IMG/VR virus record: IMGVR_UViG_3300022752_002834
Location: 54,292-118,291 of that record
DNA length: 64,000 nt
Direction: 5' to 3' (one strand)
Source of the DNA: a virus
The position numbers and the translations under genes were made by a program. The notes under the pieces are model-generated. The model had not been told where the DNA came from. It saw only the letters and a program-made list of their open reading frames with translations, and did no database searches. This document shows positions 17,291-26,229 of the stretch, piece by piece (within the stretch, counting starts at the first letter, position 1; the number at the start of each line of letters is the position of its first letter).

Positions 17291-18366
17291 ATATCTAAAC
17301 CCCCTAAGTCTATTTCTTCTAAATCATTTTTACTAGCACCAATTTTATACGATGTTATTTCATGTTCTTGCGGTGCAACTTGTACAGACTCGCTATTCAT
17401 CCAAGGATCGGTCCATCCAGATATTGGATTCTTGCAGCCTTTATCGTATGGAAGACCTATGGTTTTTCTTCTGCTCATGCATAACCAATCAATGTATTGC
17501 GACATAACCTTTTCATTCAATCCTATAATAGATCCATCCTTGAATAAATATTCTGACCAAGCCTTTTCTTCGTTAGACGCTGACTCAAACATAGACACAG
17601 CTTCTTCTTCACACTCTTCTGCTATTTTTGTAAAGCCTTCGTCTGGATTATTACGAAGAATTTTAATAATTTCTTGAGTGTTATAAAGGTGTAAAGCCTC
17701 ATCACGTTTAATCAATTTAATAATGTCAGCATTACCTATCATTTTTTTGTTTTCTGCAAAAGCAAAAGCACATATAAATGATACATAGAATCTAACAGCC
17801 TCTAAAATATTGACGCTTACAAGAGTTAGGTATATCTGCTTTTTTATATCTTTTAGCTTGCCGGAATTTCCTATTTCTCTTAAAGCGTTGTATTCTTTGA
17901 TAGCTACATTAGCTCTTTTAAGAATTTCTTTGTCTGTTAAGCAGCTATCTAAAATTTCACTAGGATTATTGTATACATTTTTAATGATGTATGTGTAGCT
18001 ATAGCTATGAATTTGCTCAAAGAATTGCCAAACATTCATGCAAGCTTCTAATTCTGGATTAGAAACATACTCAGTAAGCGTTGGAACCCCACGGCAAATG
18101 ACGCTATCCATCATGGTTTGGTATTTTAGATTTGATGTAAAGATGAAACGCTCATTGGCTGACATTATATCGTCATTCTTGAAATCGTTTCTATCTTTTT
18201 TAAGCTCTATTTCTTCCGGTCTCCAGAAGAATTCTAGTTGCTTCTTATATAGATCAAAAAATACAGGATACTTGAATTTATCATATCTCTGTAGAGAAAG
18301 ATCTTCGCCCAAGAACAATGGTTGGGCTAAATAATCAACGTTGTTTTTATTCAAAATTGTTTTCAC
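17287..18366 (-). CDS. nrdB: Ribonucleotide reductase class I, small subunit
   Basis: 359 residues. Metal ligands and the radical tyrosine are present: FTSNLKYQTMMDS (Asp ~87), FEQIHSYSYTY (Glu ~117, His ~120, Tyr ~124), LEAVRFYVSF and RDEALHLYNTQE. FFWRPEEIEL is at the N terminus. The C-terminal tail EEIDLGGLDI would bind NrdA. The retained tyrosine implies a normal class Ia/b-type radical enzyme. Confidence 0.95.
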   Translation of the reverse strand: MKTILNKNNVDYLAQPLFLGEDLSLQRYDKFKYPVFFDLYKKQLEFFWRPEEIELKKDRNDFKNDDIMSANERFIFTSNLKYQTMMDSVICRGVPTLTEYVSNPELEACMNVWQFFEQIHSYSYTYIIKNVYNNPSEILDSCLTDKEILKRANVAIKEYNALREIGNSGKLKDIKKQIYLTLVSVNILEAVRFYVSFICAFAFAENKKMIGNADIIKLIKRDEALHLYNTQEIIKILRNNPDEGFTKIAEECEEEAVSMFESASNEEKAWSEYLFKDGSIIGLNEKVMSQYIDWLCMSRRKTIGLPYDKGCKNPISGWTDPWMNSESVQVAPQEHEITSYKIGASKNDLEEIDLGGLDI

Positions 18367-19024
18367 TTTTAGAACCTTTTCTAATGTTATCCAAACCCCA
18401 AAGTGGTTGTAGATTTGTGTAATGCCATGCTAAGTGTAGTTTATTCTCTAGCTCATCTTGATCCTTTATATTTTCGAAGTCAAAAGAAGCAAGAGGTTTT
18501 ATATGGTCTATATGCCAGCCATCGGAATTTTTCTTATTTGGCCTCCCATAATTTGACCAAGACATACCATTATTGAATTTAGATTCTAAATACTGTTTAA
18601 ATTCTTCTATTGAACAGCCGAGATATTTTGTTGAATTTGATGTTTTTTGTATATCCTTTATACATCTATTAATACACACTCTAATATTGTGTATTATTTT
18701 TGTTGACCCGTCTTTTTGCCCCAAGATTTTTCGTCTTTCAGATTTTGATTTATATCTAGTTTTTTCATATGTCTGTAATTTTTCTATATTTTGTGACCTA
18801 TATTTCTTAGCATAGCTCAAGAGTTTTCCCCTATGTTCTATATAATAATCTTTAGTTTTTTGATTCAAGGCTATTTTATTTTTCAGATAAAATTCATTCG
18901 AAGAACTTTTTCTGCATTCTTTACAGTGGCTATGAAAATTATTGAGTTTCTTATGAAAGAACTCTTTCGTCATCGGTTTTATGACTCCGCAAACAGTGCA
19001 GGTTTTTTCATTTATATCGCACAT
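18347..19024 (-). CDS. HNH endonuclease between nrdA and nrdB
   Basis: About 225 residues from MCDINEKTC (ATG 19024 inside the end of nrdA). N-terminal zinc pairs (CTVCGVIK, CKEC) then a long helical region and the HNH core GWHIDHIKPLASFDF...HYTNLQPLWGLDNIRKG. Overlaps both reductase genes by 13-20 bases, so it is inserted in the operon without disrupting either gene. Confidence 0.88.
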   Translation of the reverse strand: MCDINEKTCTVCGVIKPMTKEFFHKKLNNFHSHCKECRKSSSNEFYLKNKIALNQKTKDYYIEHRGKLLSYAKKYRSQNIEKLQTYEKTRYKSKSERRKILGQKDGSTKIIHNIRVCINRCIKDIQKTSNSTKYLGCSIEEFKQYLESKFNNGMSWSNYGRPNKKNSDGWHIDHIKPLASFDFENIKDQDELENKLHLAWHYTNLQPLWGLDNIRKGSKSENNFE

Positions 19025-21237
19025 GATCCACCAGCACAAGAGTCTTTCTCTGTCTGACCATCTCCATCCGGCGTATTGCAGTAATAAAAATTTTTGATGC
19101 CGTACTTAAAACCATAAATTTGATCTTTAATTAAGATGCTCAAGGGTATATTGCCGTCAGGATAATGAGCATAGTTATAGTAAAGATTTACGCTAATGCT
19201 CATGTCTACGAATTTTTGTAATACCGCACAAATATTCAGTATGGCCTTATTATCCTTCATTTCCCAAGCTAGGGTATAGTAGTTTTTTCTAGAGCCGTAA
19301 TTTGGTACTAGCTGCTTGAGAACGCCGTTTTTAGCCTTCTTGTAAGAAACTAGGCTTCTGACAGGTTCTATTCCGTTTGTGCTGTTCTGGATGACGCTAG
19401 AGGACTCACATGGCATAATAGCAGTTAGGGTAGAATGTCTTAGCCCGTGAGTCTTTATTCTTTCTCTCAAACCTTCCCAATCCATAGTATACTCTGGGTT
19501 AACCAGTTCGTCAACTGTTTTTTTGTACCAATCTATTGGTAGCAAACCTTGTGCGTACTTGGTGTCTTGGAACTTATTGCACGGTCCAAGTTTTTCTGCT
19601 AATTTGCAAGATTCATTTAGTAAATTCCATTGAACTTTTTCCATTGTGGAATGTACTAGCTTCAGCGTGTCTGCATCGTCATACTTTAATTTATTCTTTG
19701 CTAGATAAGCCGCAAAGTTTGTTATGCCTATACCAAGCGATCTACGATTTTTTGTAAAATTTTCTCCAGCAAGAACTGGATAATCTTGATAATCTATCAC
19801 ACTTTCTAACGTTTGAACAGCCATAGCACATGCCATCTGTATATCTTTATCGTCTTCCATCTCAAGTAAGTTTAGTGCTGATAGAATACAAATACCTATT
19901 TCTCCATCTGGATCATCTATAGAAGATATTGGTTCTGTTGGATGGATTATTTCTTGACATAAATTACTCATGTAAACAGGAACTAACCAAGATCCATGCT
20001 CATTCGCATTATCAATATTCATTACATATATACGTCCAGTTTCTAATCTTTCTTTTGCAAATATCTCTGCTAATTTTCTAGCACTAATCTTTTTCTTCAT
20101 CTTGACATATCTATTGTTTTCATATTTCTCATATAGCTTTTTGAAATCCTCATTATCATTCATAGAACTATACAAGCCGCCCGTTTCCTCTGGATTAAAT
20201 AACGTAATGTCTTCGTTCTTAATTAAACGTTCATAGAATAGTTTATTAAACTGTACAGAGTAATCTAACTTGCGTACTCTATTATCGTCTGTTCCAGCAT
20301 TATTCTTTAGCATCATTACATCTTCTATTTCATAATGCCAAAATGGAATATGTACCGTGGCAGAGCCTCCGCGAATACCGTTCTGGCTAGTTGCTTTTAC
20401 AGTCGATTCAAATATCTTTAGGTATGGGATAAGACCTGTATGTATTACTTCTCCACCGCGAATGCTAGCGTTAATTGGCCTAATACGACCAATATTTAAT
20501 CCTATACCGGCTCGTCGTGCTGTATACTTACCAACAGCGTGTATGCTTGAAAAAATAGAGTTTAGATCGTCATTAACATCTACCAATACGCAACTAGCGA
20601 ATTGTTTAATTTTCGTTCTTACGCCAGCCATAATGGGCGTGGGCAAGTTTATCTTAAATGTAGAAAAGCACTCATAAGCTTTTTTTACTTCTTCTACAGT
20701 ATTGAACAATGCCAATGCAATGCACATGTATGCAAATTGTGGTGTTTCGTAAATCTCGCCACTTGCACGGTTTTTTACAAGATACTTATCTATTAGTTGC
20801 TGCAATCCAGCATAAGTAAATAAATAGTCTCTATCATGATCTATAACATCATTGAGTATGTCTAATTGCTCATCAGACCATTTGGAGATCATATTTTTGT
20901 CGTACACATCATTCTTTACATTTTTTTCTAGATGTTGTTTTAATGTTGGGGGATTGTCATATCTATCCCAAAGATCTTTTCTCAAAGACATATTTAGTAG
21001 CCTTGATGCTACATACTGATAGTTTGGCTTTGAGCTTGATGTTAAATCGTTTGCAGATTTGATTAGGATTTGATGAATCTCTCTTGTATTGATTCCATCT
21101 CTGAGAGAAAGATGAGCATTCATTTCTATGTCTGACCAAGACACATTGGATATGTCGCTTATAGCCCACTCCACAACCTTGTGTATCTTCTCTACATTAT
21201 ACTTTTCAAATGAGCCATCTCTTTTCTGAACCTGCAT
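19012..21237 (-). CDS. nrdA: Ribonucleotide reductase class I, large subunit
   Basis: 741 residues, full length. N-terminal ATP-cone (MQVQKRDGSFEKYN), QFASCVLV (first active-site Cys), RAGIGLNIG, the NLCQEI finger-loop Cys/Glu, GICILSALNL (second Cys), PCESSSVIQNSTNGIEP, and the C-terminal redox pair CAGGSCAI. Reduces NDPs to dNDPs. It heads the nrdA-HNH-nrdB-dut order. Confidence 0.97.
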   Translation of the reverse strand: MQVQKRDGSFEKYNVEKIHKVVEWAISDISNVSWSDIEMNAHLSLRDGINTREIHQILIKSANDLTSSSKPNYQYVASRLLNMSLRKDLWDRYDNPPTLKQHLEKNVKNDVYDKNMISKWSDEQLDILNDVIDHDRDYLFTYAGLQQLIDKYLVKNRASGEIYETPQFAYMCIALALFNTVEEVKKAYECFSTFKINLPTPIMAGVRTKIKQFASCVLVDVNDDLNSIFSSIHAVGKYTARRAGIGLNIGRIRPINASIRGGEVIHTGLIPYLKIFESTVKATSQNGIRGGSATVHIPFWHYEIEDVMMLKNNAGTDDNRVRKLDYSVQFNKLFYERLIKNEDITLFNPEETGGLYSSMNDNEDFKKLYEKYENNRYVKMKKKISARKLAEIFAKERLETGRIYVMNIDNANEHGSWLVPVYMSNLCQEIIHPTEPISSIDDPDGEIGICILSALNLLEMEDDKDIQMACAMAVQTLESVIDYQDYPVLAGENFTKNRRSLGIGITNFAAYLAKNKLKYDDADTLKLVHSTMEKVQWNLLNESCKLAEKLGPCNKFQDTKYAQGLLPIDWYKKTVDELVNPEYTMDWEGLRERIKTHGLRHSTLTAIMPCESSSVIQNSTNGIEPVRSLVSYKKAKNGVLKQLVPNYGSRKNYYTLAWEMKDNKAILNICAVLQKFVDMSISVNLYYNYAHYPDGNIPLSILIKDQIYGFKYGIKNFYYCNTPDGDGQTEKDSCAGGSCAI

Positions 21238-21276
21238 ATATATTATCCCCTATCTAATTCTATTAGAATAGAAAAA

Positions 21277-21897
21277 TCATTCAAAAATTTTTCTGAAAAT
21301 CTTCTCAACTATAAATTTGAGTATAACTGGCAATAGTACATAAAGCAATACGAACGTTAATATCGCAGAACCATGACGTTCTTCGTTCGCTATGTTGTCA
21401 CGTATAAAATCTTTGCACTGTTGTTTAAGAACCCTTTGTTCTTTTGGTGTGGTGTATGACAAAGCCGCATTGCTACGACTAGCTATTGTAGCCCACTCAG
21501 ACCCGTATTGCAAGCATCTGTTTGCAAGTTTTTGTCTTTGTTCATCTCCATATTCTTTCATAATATCCTGTTGGATACTAGAAAAATCATACTGATTACC
21601 AAATAATTGTTCTTGTGTTTTATCATAAGAAAAATCGATATCTGGTAAATATTTTAATTTTATCGTGCCACCATCTTTACCAAGAGACAGTCCGTTTACG
21701 TGGGCCGATAAAGTTATGATCCTTTTCCAGCTAATCTTTGGACAATCATTAACAAAGTCTAACGATATTGTATCGTCTTTTTTTGTGACTTTGATGTTTA
21801 ACGGTTGTGGAAATTTGATGTTCATATTATTGAACACATATCCACTATCAGAGAAAATTTGATATATTATATCACGAATGTTTTTTAAGTCTATCAT
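21277..21897 (-). CDS. C-terminally anchored hypothetical membrane protein
   Basis: 206 residues. A soluble N-terminal part (~1-165) and one hydrophobic helix near residues 178-195 (ILTFVLLYVLLPVILKFIVE) with a basic end. Its ATG directly follows the stop of 21898..22356. First of a block of membrane proteins; possible lysis or envelope role by position only. Confidence 0.72.
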   Translation of the reverse strand: MIDLKNIRDIIYQIFSDSGYVFNNMNIKFPQPLNIKVTKKDDTISLDFVNDCPKISWKRIITLSAHVNGLSLGKDGGTIKLKYLPDIDFSYDKTQEQLFGNQYDFSSIQQDIMKEYGDEQRQKLANRCLQYGSEWATIASRSNAALSYTTPKEQRVLKQQCKDFIRDNIANEERHGSAILTFVLLYVLLPVILKFIVEKIFRKIFE

Positions 21898-22356
21898 TTA
21901 TTTTTGTATTAAGGCCCAAGCTAGTCCCATAAATTTTGCAGAAATATCTTGTTTTTCTTCTTTTGTCAGAATATGATTATCTGAACCTATCGAAGATTCC
22001 AATAATTTTACAAGTTCAACATCTAAGTTTTTGTATTTATCCACAAGATCGTTATTGAAAAATTTTGATCCTGCTAAGACATATACATCATTTACCTGTT
22101 GATTGTTTGTATTATACGATACAACTCTATTTGCAAACTCTTGATTAAAAATAGCCAATTTAGCTCTGTCCGTTGGGTCGGTAATTAATTTACCAATTGG
22201 TCCAACGATAGATATGATATCGTCTGTTGGTTTTTCTATATTTAGAATAGCAACATCATCGACTTGTGGCTTTTGATTTAGCTGTATAGCTAGAACACAA
22301 CCAAATAGTATTAATGATACTGCTACTAGATTTTTTATATTAAGAAACAACTTCAT
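21898..22356 (-). CDS. N-terminally anchored hypothetical protein
   Basis: 152 residues from MKLFLNIKN; one hydrophobic segment (LVAVSLILFGCVLAIQL, ~11-27), then a soluble domain. The cysteine in the segment is not a good lipobox. Overlaps 22340..22621. Could be periplasmic and membrane-tethered; spanin-like roles are possible but unproven. Confidence 0.7.
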   Translation of the reverse strand: MKLFLNIKNLVAVSLILFGCVLAIQLNQKPQVDDVAILNIEKPTDDIISIVGPIGKLITDPTDRAKLAIFNQEFANRVVSYNTNNQQVNDVYVLAGSKFFNNDLVDKYKNLDVELVKLLESSIGSDNHILTKEEKQDISAKFMGLAWALIQK

Positions 22357-22621
22357 CTTCAAGAACTCCATTTAAAAGTGGAAAAACTTCATCAAGTTTG
22401 TCCGAGGCTGTTTTCAACTCAAAAGCATCGCATTTTTCTTTTAATTGATACCACAGACCAACTATGTGTAGGAATTCTTCTTCTTTATTACTGATTTTTT
22501 TGCTTGTTTTATTTGTGCCGAAGAACGTCTTGGAAATTAGATACGAAAAATCTATCATATTAGATAGAAGTATTAAAACTCCTAAACCTATCGAACCATA
22601 AACTAAATAAATTAGATTCAT
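22340..22621 (-). CDS. Small membrane protein
   Basis: 93 residues from MNLIYLVYG (GGTGAT site). A single N-terminal transmembrane helix (YGSIGLGVLILLSNMIDF) followed by an acidic helical tail. Between two other envelope-type genes. Function unknown. Confidence 0.7.
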   Translation of the reverse strand: MNLIYLVYGSIGLGVLILLSNMIDFSYLISKTFFGTNKTSKKISNKEEEFLHIVGLWYQLKEKCDAFELKTASDKLDEVFPLLNGVLEDEVVS

Positions 22622-22626
22622 AACTA

Positions 22627-22932
22627 TCACCTTCTTGTTGTTTTACCATGAAACGGGCAAACTGTTTTATGACCATCGCCCTGTACTATGACGCCGGTTC
22701 CCTTGCAAACGCATTTTGCTGGGTCTTCATTGGTTCCATCGTCTGGCTTTGGAACAATGTCTACAATAAATATTTCTTTTTCAGCCTTGTCAAATGATTC
22801 CTTACAAGAAGTTTTCCATTCTTCCACATAAGATGAGTACATATTAGTTATGTCTTCATCGTTTATGAAACAAAAGTTAGAATTGCAGCATCCTGCAATT
22901 ATCAGTAAAGTTGCTATCCAAAAGTATTTCAT
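22627..22932 (-). CDS. Predicted lipoprotein with Cys-rich C terminus
   Basis: 101 residues from MKYFWIATLLIIAGCCNS: a short signal with lipobox IIAGC, so lipid attachment at Cys17 is likely. The C terminus CVCKGTGVIVQGDGHKTVCP has DnaJ-type zinc-binding spacing (CxCxGxG...C). Phage lipoproteins of this size include outer spanins and exclusion proteins; neither is proven here. Confidence 0.75.
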   Translation of the reverse strand: MKYFWIATLLIIAGCCNSNFCFINDEDITNMYSSYVEEWKTSCKESFDKAEKEIFIVDIVPKPDDGTNEDPAKCVCKGTGVIVQGDGHKTVCPFHGKTTRR

Positions 22933-22933
22933 A

Positions 22934-23149
22934 TTATGACCCCGATGTTGCCACATTGTAATAGTATATATCATCAAATCTATTTGTATATTTACTCTCT
23001 AGATTTGAGTATGTAAAACTTGACTCGTAAGTTGAATCTAGATTTTCGAATTGGCCTGTTCTTTGACAGAATACAACACACGTTGCATTCTTTATTGTTT
23101 CTACGCCACTGACAACATTAGTTACCACATCTATAGTTGATATAGGCAT
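22934..23149 (-). CDS. Small protein, tandem copy 2
   Basis: 71 residues, nearly identical to the product of 23164..23400 over its length (shared MPIST.DVVTNVVSGVETIK, CVVFCQRTGQF, YTNRFDDIYYYNV). Differences cluster around residues 35-38 and the C terminus. Position next to beta-helix and fibre genes suggests a virion component. Confidence 0.75.
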   Translation of the reverse strand: MPISTIDVVTNVVSGVETIKNATCVVFCQRTGQFENLDSTYESSFTYSNLESKYTNRFDDIYYYNVATSGS

Positions 23150-23163
23150 TTATGTACTCCTTA

Positions 23164-23400
23164 TTATATATCGCCGTCGATTATAACGCAACCAGAATTT
23201 GTAACGTTATAATAGTAGATATCATCAAATCTATTTGTATATTTGTTTTCTAAATCTGAATATGTAAAGGATGACTCGTAAGTTGAGCCTAAAGTATTAA
23301 ATTGACCAGTTCTTTGGCAAAATACAACACAGGTTGCATTTTTTATAGTCTCTACTCCAGAAACTACATTTGTAACCACATCAGTAGTTGATATTGGCAT
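23164..23400 (-). CDS. Small protein, tandem copy 1
   Basis: 78 residues; paralogue of 22934..23149, with a longer C-terminal tail (CVIIDGDI). The pair arose by tandem duplication. Contains two conserved cysteines in TCVVFCQ. No outside family recognised. Confidence 0.75.
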   Translation of the reverse strand: MPISTTDVVTNVVSGVETIKNATCVVFCQRTGQFNTLGSTYESSFTYSDLENKYTNRFDDIYYYNVTNSGCVIIDGDI

Positions 23401-23415
23401 TTTTTCTCCTTCGTA

Positions 23416-25884
23416 TTAAACTATACCAAGAATATTCGATCCGTTTACACCTTTTCCATATTGGAATTCTATATCCCCATATGTCCCATCATATCCATTA
23501 CTTATCATTTCTTCTGCTGATGACAAAGCGAATGTGCCAGTTCCCGTTATCGTACCACCCCTATTTGTTGCTAAATTTTCAAACAACGCATTCCCAGTAA
23601 TAGTGGCTCCGGTTCCTAAATATGTTTCTTCACTAAAAGTAGCTAAATTACTAACTGTGATATTCACATTCTCAATATATGGATAACTTCCATAAGTATT
23701 TAGATCATAAGCAGCAGCACTTATAGACGGACTACTTGTGACATTACTTTGTATTATCACACTTCTATATGGTATAATATCTGGCGGAACATCATTAACT
23801 GGCAAAGTATTTGCCGCATCAAAATACCAGTTATTTGGATTGCTCCAGTCTCCATTTGCGGTCATACCAAAATATATAGCTCCGTATCCATAGTATGTGA
23901 TGAAACCCGTTACTGTTCCACCAATTGGATTTTCTGATGGATAATAAACGTCCACATCACCATTAATTGTGCCATCATTATAAGAACTATCTTGAAATAC
24001 TGCTGGTACTCCAGCATATGGATTTATTATTCCTTGATTATTAGATAGATCGTTAAAAGTAATTCTATAATAACCATTATATTGTGATTGCGTTAATGTT
24101 GCCCCGCTTACAAGATAAGAACTATCATTAAAATTCGCATAATCACAAGTTATATTGATATTAATAAATGTCGATGAAACATAAACCCCATTTACTGTTA
24201 ACGATGCAACTGTAGTGTCTAAGTCTCCGGTATTGCTGGCTACGCTGGCTTCTATGACCACATTATCTTTAGATATCGCGGGATTTGGGGCGTATGTTGA
24301 ACTTCCACCACCCGCTGTTGCGGTATACCAAAAATTTCCACCCCAATCTTCGCTACTACCGGTATGATAAAAATATACTGTTCGTGATGGATATCCACTA
24401 TATAATAGTGAACCATTTATTGTGCCACCATATGTGAATGGTAGCGAATGATCATAGTACACGGTAACATCTAATGTAACTGTGCCACCACTGAAAGTAC
24501 TATTGTTATAGAACGATGCATTTCCTGTTATTGTGCCAGAATAAAAATCAGAATTATCTTCAAAAACCACATTTCCAATTATAGAACCTGCTCCACTGTA
24601 TATGCCGTTACTACCAAGCGAACTAGTTCCTTTAAACGTTACTGTTCCAGAAGCTGTTAATGTATTATTACCAATAATAAAAGAATCATTTTGAAACTCA
24701 GCATCAACACACTCTATATTAGGTCCACTAAACATGTTTGTGCCTATATATCCATTAGAAATTGTAATTTTTGATGTTACATATAAAGTTATGACTGTAT
24801 TTACAGCAAATTCTGCATTTATAGTAGCATTATTACAATATAAAGTACTTGTAGTGCCATAAATATATTGATCAATAATTACATCTTGACTGCTTGATGG
24901 AACTTCATTTGCTTGTTGGGTATATCCACTATCAATCCACCAGTTTAATCTGTTATTCCAGTCTCCATCTGTAGTAGCATTATTATAATATAGTGTTGGA
25001 TAATTACTATAATATATTGATCCATATATTGATCCAGTATTTCCATTACTGTTATCAAATGGGGTGGCATGAGGATAAATAACTATAGCATCGCCAGTTA
25101 CTGTACCACTATTGGTAGAATTATCGTTAAAATAAGTATTATCGCCATAAGTATAACCAGCATTTTCTGAATAGTTATTGAATGTGGTATTATTATTTAT
25201 AGATCCTCCATCATCACTATTTATACTCCTATCATTAAATGTTGTTGGATAATTTATTGCTCCATAATTTTGTGAAGTGTTATTAAATATAACGGTCCCA
25301 CCTTCTCCGTCGCCAATGTATCCACTATTATATGAGCTATCATTAAATGTAACATCAAATTGTAAAGTACCATCTGTTTGATTGTATGATGAGTTATAAA
25401 ATGTTCCAATTCCATATACTATACTATTATTATATGATGAGTTATTGAATGTTGCATTTCCATTAATTGTTCCATTATTATAAGAAGAATCATTAAATAT
25501 TGCATTATTTTCTACAATACCTGCGGTACTGTTATATGAGGTACTATAGAATGTGGCATCTCCAGCTATTGTGCCTTCATTATAAGAACTATCTAATAGA
25601 GAAACATTACCAGTAATAGTATTCAACAATCCAGATTCAAGATTAGCAGATAACCCTTCTGATACAGTAACAGGTACAGCAAGAACACAGTCATATATAG
25701 AAATAGATAATACTGATATAGGATCTCCAGAATTACTATTAACGGTTGCATATATATAAGCAGTATCTTCACTTGATGGTAAGTTTTCAGCTGGTGTTGT
25801 ATATGTGCTATCCATCCACCAATTACCAAGTTCATTCCAATCATTATCTACAGCGCCATTAAAATAATAAATTATATCAGCCAT
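23416..25884 (-). CDS. Large beta-helix surface or tail protein with four NWW-type modules
   Basis: 822 residues. Four modules each open with a W-rich motif (WNELGNWWMDS at the start, WNNRLNWWIDSGY ~305, WGGNFWYTATAG ~518, WSNPNNWYFDA ~690), the type of motif seen in autotransporter-like and planctomycete surface proteins. Between them are many short Asn/Ser/Thr/Gly repeats such as NATFNNSSYNN, which predict a right-handed beta-helix. Likely a tail spike or adhesin that contacts the host surface. The repeats are also visible in the DNA. AAGGATATAAAATG gives the start. Confidence 0.8.
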   Translation of the reverse strand: MADIIYYFNGAVDNDWNELGNWWMDSTYTTPAENLPSSEDTAYIYATVNSNSGDPISVLSISIYDCVLAVPVTVSEGLSANLESGLLNTITGNVSLLDSSYNEGTIAGDATFYSTSYNSTAGIVENNAIFNDSSYNNGTINGNATFNNSSYNNSIVYGIGTFYNSSYNQTDGTLQFDVTFNDSSYNSGYIGDGEGGTVIFNNTSQNYGAINYPTTFNDRSINSDDGGSINNNTTFNNYSENAGYTYGDNTYFNDNSTNSGTVTGDAIVIYPHATPFDNSNGNTGSIYGSIYYSNYPTLYYNNATTDGDWNNRLNWWIDSGYTQQANEVPSSSQDVIIDQYIYGTTSTLYCNNATINAEFAVNTVITLYVTSKITISNGYIGTNMFSGPNIECVDAEFQNDSFIIGNNTLTASGTVTFKGTSSLGSNGIYSGAGSIIGNVVFEDNSDFYSGTITGNASFYNNSTFSGGTVTLDVTVYYDHSLPFTYGGTINGSLLYSGYPSRTVYFYHTGSSEDWGGNFWYTATAGGGSSTYAPNPAISKDNVVIEASVASNTGDLDTTVASLTVNGVYVSSTFININITCDYANFNDSSYLVSGATLTQSQYNGYYRITFNDLSNNQGIINPYAGVPAVFQDSSYNDGTINGDVDVYYPSENPIGGTVTGFITYYGYGAIYFGMTANGDWSNPNNWYFDAANTLPVNDVPPDIIPYRSVIIQSNVTSSPSISAAAYDLNTYGSYPYIENVNITVSNLATFSEETYLGTGATITGNALFENLATNRGGTITGTGTFALSSAEEMISNGYDGTYGDIEFQYGKGVNGSNILGIV

Positions 25885-25893
25885 TTTATATCC

Positions 25894-26214
25894 TTATTTT
25901 AGTGATTTAACAATTATTTCATGATTTGGAACAAGAGTTTTTAATACTGAGGCTGGATCATTACCAAGAACCTCTAAAACTCTATTTTCTAATTGCTCTT
26001 GAGTATAATCACCAATAGCATCATAATTTTCTCCGCTCCATAATAATAATGGTTTTGGAAAAGGAGTTATTCTAACACTACAAGTTTTTTTATTCACATC
26101 ATCAAGAATAAGTAATTTTAATGATGATAATGTTATTGGTGGTAAAGTTTTAAAAGATCCGTCGCGTTTTAGTATAGGATCAACATTAACAACTATCGAA
26201 TTAGTTAAATTCAT
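25894..26214 (-). CDS. Hypothetical protein in the tail-fibre block
   Basis: 106 residues from an ATG with GGAG. Compact alpha/beta pattern (SVRITPFPKPLLLWSGENYD, LENRVLEVLGNDPASVLKTL). Lies between the beta-helix and fibre genes, so a tail accessory or chaperone role is possible. No family recognised. Confidence 0.72.
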   Translation of the reverse strand: MNLTNSIVVNVDPILKRDGSFKTLPPITLSSLKLLILDDVNKKTCSVRITPFPKPLLLWSGENYDAIGDYTQEQLENRVLEVLGNDPASVLKTLVPNHEIIVKSLK

Positions 26215-26229
26215 AAATTTTCTCCACTA

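Noticed and set aside
21255-21275. Palindrome TTCTATT/AATAGAA before nrdA end of the operon
   Set aside because: Only two bases separate the arms and the region is AT-rich; too weak to call an operator.
22934-23400. Diversity-generating retroelement suggested by near-identical gene pair
   Set aside because: No reverse transcriptase and no adenine-biased template/variable repeat pair in the window; simple tandem duplication explains it.
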